Part shown: positions 60,874-64,000 of the stretch, piece after piece
How positions within the stretch are numbered: the first letter of the stretch is position 1
How the letters are laid out: each line of letters begins with the position of its first letter
DNA from: Geosiphon pyriformis
Lineage: Eukaryota; Glomeromycota; Glomeromycetes; Archaeosporales; Geosiphonaceae
Length of the DNA: 64,000 nt
Assembly (NCBI GenBank): GCA_016748015.1
Contig: JAAOMT010000400.1
Span: forward strand, 248,001-312,000
Reading direction: 5' to 3'
Program-made: the position numbers and the translations under genes
Notes under the pieces: generated by a model
Databases searched by the model: none
What the model was told of the DNA's origin: nothing
Seen by the model: only the letters and a program-made list of their open reading frames with translations

Positions 60874-63800
60874 ATGTGCAAAGTTAAGGGTATAAATAAT
60901 CCTACAAAACAGGACAATATTATACATTGGCATAAAGAGATGAACAATTTGATTTCTGTTGTTATTGAGACTAAGTTGAGAGGCAAGATCCACTTATGGA
61001 TTATGAATAAATTTGATGGTGTTCGGGTTTTTACCTCTGGTTTGGACTCTGGTTATTTGGGTTCTGGTGTTGTGATTATCATGAACATTTCTTTGGCAAA
61101 ACATGTATGTAAGGTTTTCGAGGTTCCTGGTTGTCTCCTCTCTTTCAAATTACTCTTCAAGAATAATCTTTCTGTGTTAATTTTGGGACTCTATACTGGT
61201 ACATCATTGGTGGTTTGGTTCTCTCAGGCTGGTGAAATCAACTTTCTCATTGCAAAGGCAGTAAACAAGTTCTCTTTTGTTGTTTTGGGTGGTGATTTTA
61301 ATAAAGATGGGTCCCGAAAGTGTGCTAGCTTCAAGAAATGCTTTGATTTGGGTTTAGTTAATTCTCTGGGGGAAAGTTTATTTGTTAAGACACCTACATG
61401 GACCAATTCTTGTGGTGTCACTAAAGCTCTTGACTATGTTCTTATTTCTTTGAGTTTGGTTAATGCTGTGACAGATGGTAATGTGGCCAATGTCGAGGAA
61501 TATTTTGATACTGACCACAAAGCTGTATCTGCTTCTATGGGTTTGGGTGGTTTGCTCGATGTCTGTTTAAGTTCAATACGCAAGCAGGCGAATAAAGATT
61601 GTTGGAAGTTTGATGTCAAAAGTATAGATATAGCAAAATGGGGTGAGTTTAAAGATGCTACTGCAGCCAATACTGTCATGTTTTTGGACAAATTTGAGGT
61701 TGCCAAGAAGTTCTCTGATTTGAATGCTATGTGGAATACTGTTCGCAAAGTGATGGTTTTTTTAGCTAATGGTGCTTTTAAGAAAAAATGGTTTAAGGGT
61801 TATGATGGGGTGTTTACCAAAGAGTCTTCCAAGTTGCATAACTTGGAGGTTTTGGTGTCAAAAATTGTTAAGGCTTCTTGCAAGGCAGACACCAGCAGAT
61901 TTGAGTTTCTATGGATAGTGACAAAACTTCTGTGGTTTGTGATCTTGTGAATTCTGGTGTAAGTTTCAATCATGTCTGTTCTGCTCTTTGTGATGTGAGG
62001 AGGTATTATCATGCCTTTAAGCTTGCCAAATCTTTGTGAGCCAAGAAGTCGGGCATTAGATCAGCTATTGAGAGAAAGATAGAGAGTTTTGTGGTCAACA
62101 AAGACCACACAATCCATAGTGTTTTGGAATGCCCATTCCGCAAAGTGGTGTTAGATCATTTGGTCTCTGATGGCGGCTTGATTTTGGACTCGGTAGAGAT
62201 TAAAAATAAGGTTGATAGTATAATAGAGAGCTGGACAAGGAAGAGGGCCATGTTGAAAAGTGTTCCCAATTTGTGGCAGTGTCAATACCTGCCATTGGAT
62301 TATGTTGATAATAATGCTTTTTTGGATGTGATGAATGCTATTAATTTGGATGACTTGACATGTGTGATTAAGAATTTGCCAAATGGTAAAGCTGCTGGCT
62401 TGTCTGGCATTTCAAATGAACTTTGAAAACATTGTGATAGTTCTGTGCTAGGCTTGCTTTTGGACCTTCTGAACATTTGTTTGGTGTGTAAGTCAATTCC
62501 CTATTGTTGGAAGGAAGCTTGGGTGTCAATGATTCCCAAGTCCTATGAGTGAGAAGGTGTTTTAACAAATACTAAACTGATTGCTTTAATTGAGACTGCC
62601 CATAAGATTCTTTCTAAGTTGTTGTCTAACAGAATTTCTTTAACATGTAGTCTATTCAACGTACTCCATGGAAACAATTTTTTAGTGCTTAAGGGAACAA
62701 CCACTTAGTCTCCTATTTTTGCCATTGGTTCGGTTGTTGAATACACTTTGAAGAAGGATCATGAGCTTTGGCTTGTGCTACAAGATATGCACAAAGCCTA
62801 TGACTCTGTAGGTTGGCATTACTTGCATAATAGTTTGGTTTGAATCAAAATGTGTGGGCATTTTATTAGATTTTTTGGTTCAATTCACAATGACCACATT
62901 AACTGAGTTATGACTGATTTTGGTCTAATGGATGGCTACTGGGTGCATGATAGTCTTGATCAGAGTGAGGTTTTCTCTCCTTTGCTGTGAAGAATCTTTT
63001 ATGACCCTCTTTTGTGTGAGGTTAAGAGACAAAAAAGTTTGTGTGGTTACCAAATTGATACTAAATTTGTAGCTAAGACTGGCAGAATAGAAAACCAAAG
63101 CAGTTTGACTTTTTTTTTGGCTGCTGGTGTATTCGTGGATGATACCATCTGGATGGAAAGCAGTCAGGCTGCCACTTAGTATATCTTAAACACAGCGAGT
63201 AAATTTTTTAAAATAAACAACATTTCTATCAATAATGAAAAAACTGTAGCCATTCTTATCAATCAGAAGGTTAGTAATACTTCATTGTTAATTAGTGGTC
63301 TGCCAATTTCAATTGCTTGCAGGAAGAAGTCTCATCAATACCTTGGCATTTATTTGTCATCTGAGGAGTTGTCCAAACCGAGCTTGGCTAAGGTGCACAT
63401 GGATGTTAGGTTTTTTGTCAATTTGGTTTTTAAGAAAGCTATTTTGGACAAGCAGTTTCTTTATCTAGTATCAGCTGTGTTGTAACCAATTATCAGTTAC
63501 AGGACTCAGTTTAGCTTTGTCTCTAGGAATGTGTATATAAAGTGGAATACATTGATCAGAAGAAAGTTGAGACTTAAAACTGGTCTTCCAAGAGACTTTC
63601 CCAATGAGGCCCTTTATCATTCTTTTTTGTATGATTTAAGATCTTTTGAGCAGTTGCAAACTGAATGCAAGGTGGCTTCTGTGTTGTGTTTCTTAAACGC
63701 TGATGGTATTCTTGGTCATTTGTTCAATCATAGATTTCTGGATCTTTAAGTCTTGGGTTGGTCACCTATTCACCCTCTACATTGTCTGATTAGGTTACGT

Positions 63801-64000
63801 GTCAGTCCAGTCAATAATTTTTTGGCAAAAGTCATTAGAATTTTTTTGGACTGTGGCATGTTTCTTGGCAATTTCTTTGTTTCTGCATTCCAATTTTCTG
63901 GTAGAACACCAATATCTGTAGTCCTAGATGCTTCTTTGTTTTATGATGTCTCTTTGTCTCTCAGAAAGTTTGGGATCACCTTTGCTGAGCAGTTATATAC
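60874..64000 (+). pseudogene. LINE copy C ORF2, partial at window edge
   Basis: Starts MCKVKGINNPTKQ 24 bp after the ORF1 stop. Endonuclease: GGDFNKDGSRK and DTDHKAVSA. The RT region has TGA and TAG stops at LWKHC, YEWEG, QSPIF, SLVRIK and LLWRIF sites, but keeps FVDDTIWMESS with both catalytic Asp. A frameshift lies near 61905, after SCKADTSRFEF. Confidence 0.8.

Larger units (their letters stand above)
58905..64000 (+). mobile_element. Tad-like LINE (copy C), cut by the window end
   Basis: 5'UTR matches copy A (TTTTTTGAAAGAAGTTTTTT block, then CTCGACTATGAG). ORF1 and most of ORF2 follow at the same scale. Decay is intermediate: more stops than copy A plus at least one frameshift near 61905. 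The 3' end lies outside the window, in the region after the Cys-rich RT C-side block. Confidence 0.85.

Overview
Nuclear DNA of a filamentous fungus, most likely an arbuscular mycorrhizal one (Glomeromycota, Rhizophagus-like). The evidence is AT-rich sequence, genes with many short GT-AG introns, fungal-type housekeeping proteins, and a large load of Tad-like LINEs with CCHC and RNase H domains. The genus is an inference from recalled protein families and was not searched.

Layout: two gene islands sit in a sea of decayed transposons. Island 1 (1-10430) holds phosphomannomutase (-), a divergently transcribed glycogen debranching enzyme (+), and a convergent MFSD10-type MFS transporter (-). Island 2 (about 30960-34560) holds a possible small orphan coding stretch, a Mso1/Sec1-binding-like protein with an N-terminal Cys/His motif (-), and a divergent Bax-inhibitor-1/Lifeguard protein (+). 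Exon-intron models were built by hand. In all four long genes the chosen introns keep one frame from start to stop.

Between and after the islands: 11280-12960 is a decayed LINE ORF1. It is cut at 12964 by an LTR retrotransposon whose own LTR carries a decayed DDE transposon and a roughly 190-bp tandem array. Two decayed gag-protease modules face each other around 20.8 kb. A 5'-truncated LINE tail lies at 26.28-26.9 kb, a decayed LINE with an RNase H remnant ends at 29.26 kb, and an internally deleted hAT element is at 29.27-30.35 kb. From 36 to 40 kb there is a decayed inverted LINE ORF1 with a solo LTR inside it and a (TTA)n microsatellite. The youngest-looking LINE (copy A, minus, 40.25-47.02 kb) lies head to head with copy B (plus, 47.05-54.85 kb, holding a second solo LTR). 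A decayed minus-strand ORF1 (56-58 kb) follows, then copy C (58.9 kb to the window edge).

The main theme outside the genes is graded decay by C-to-T and G-to-A transitions. Stops in the LINE copies replace Trp (TGG), Arg (CGA) or Gln codons, and zinc knuckles and catalytic Asp residues are lost by the same kind of change. The clearest oddity in a host gene is a lineage-specific insertion of about 240 residues, mostly charged coiled coil, inside the glycogen debranching enzyme.
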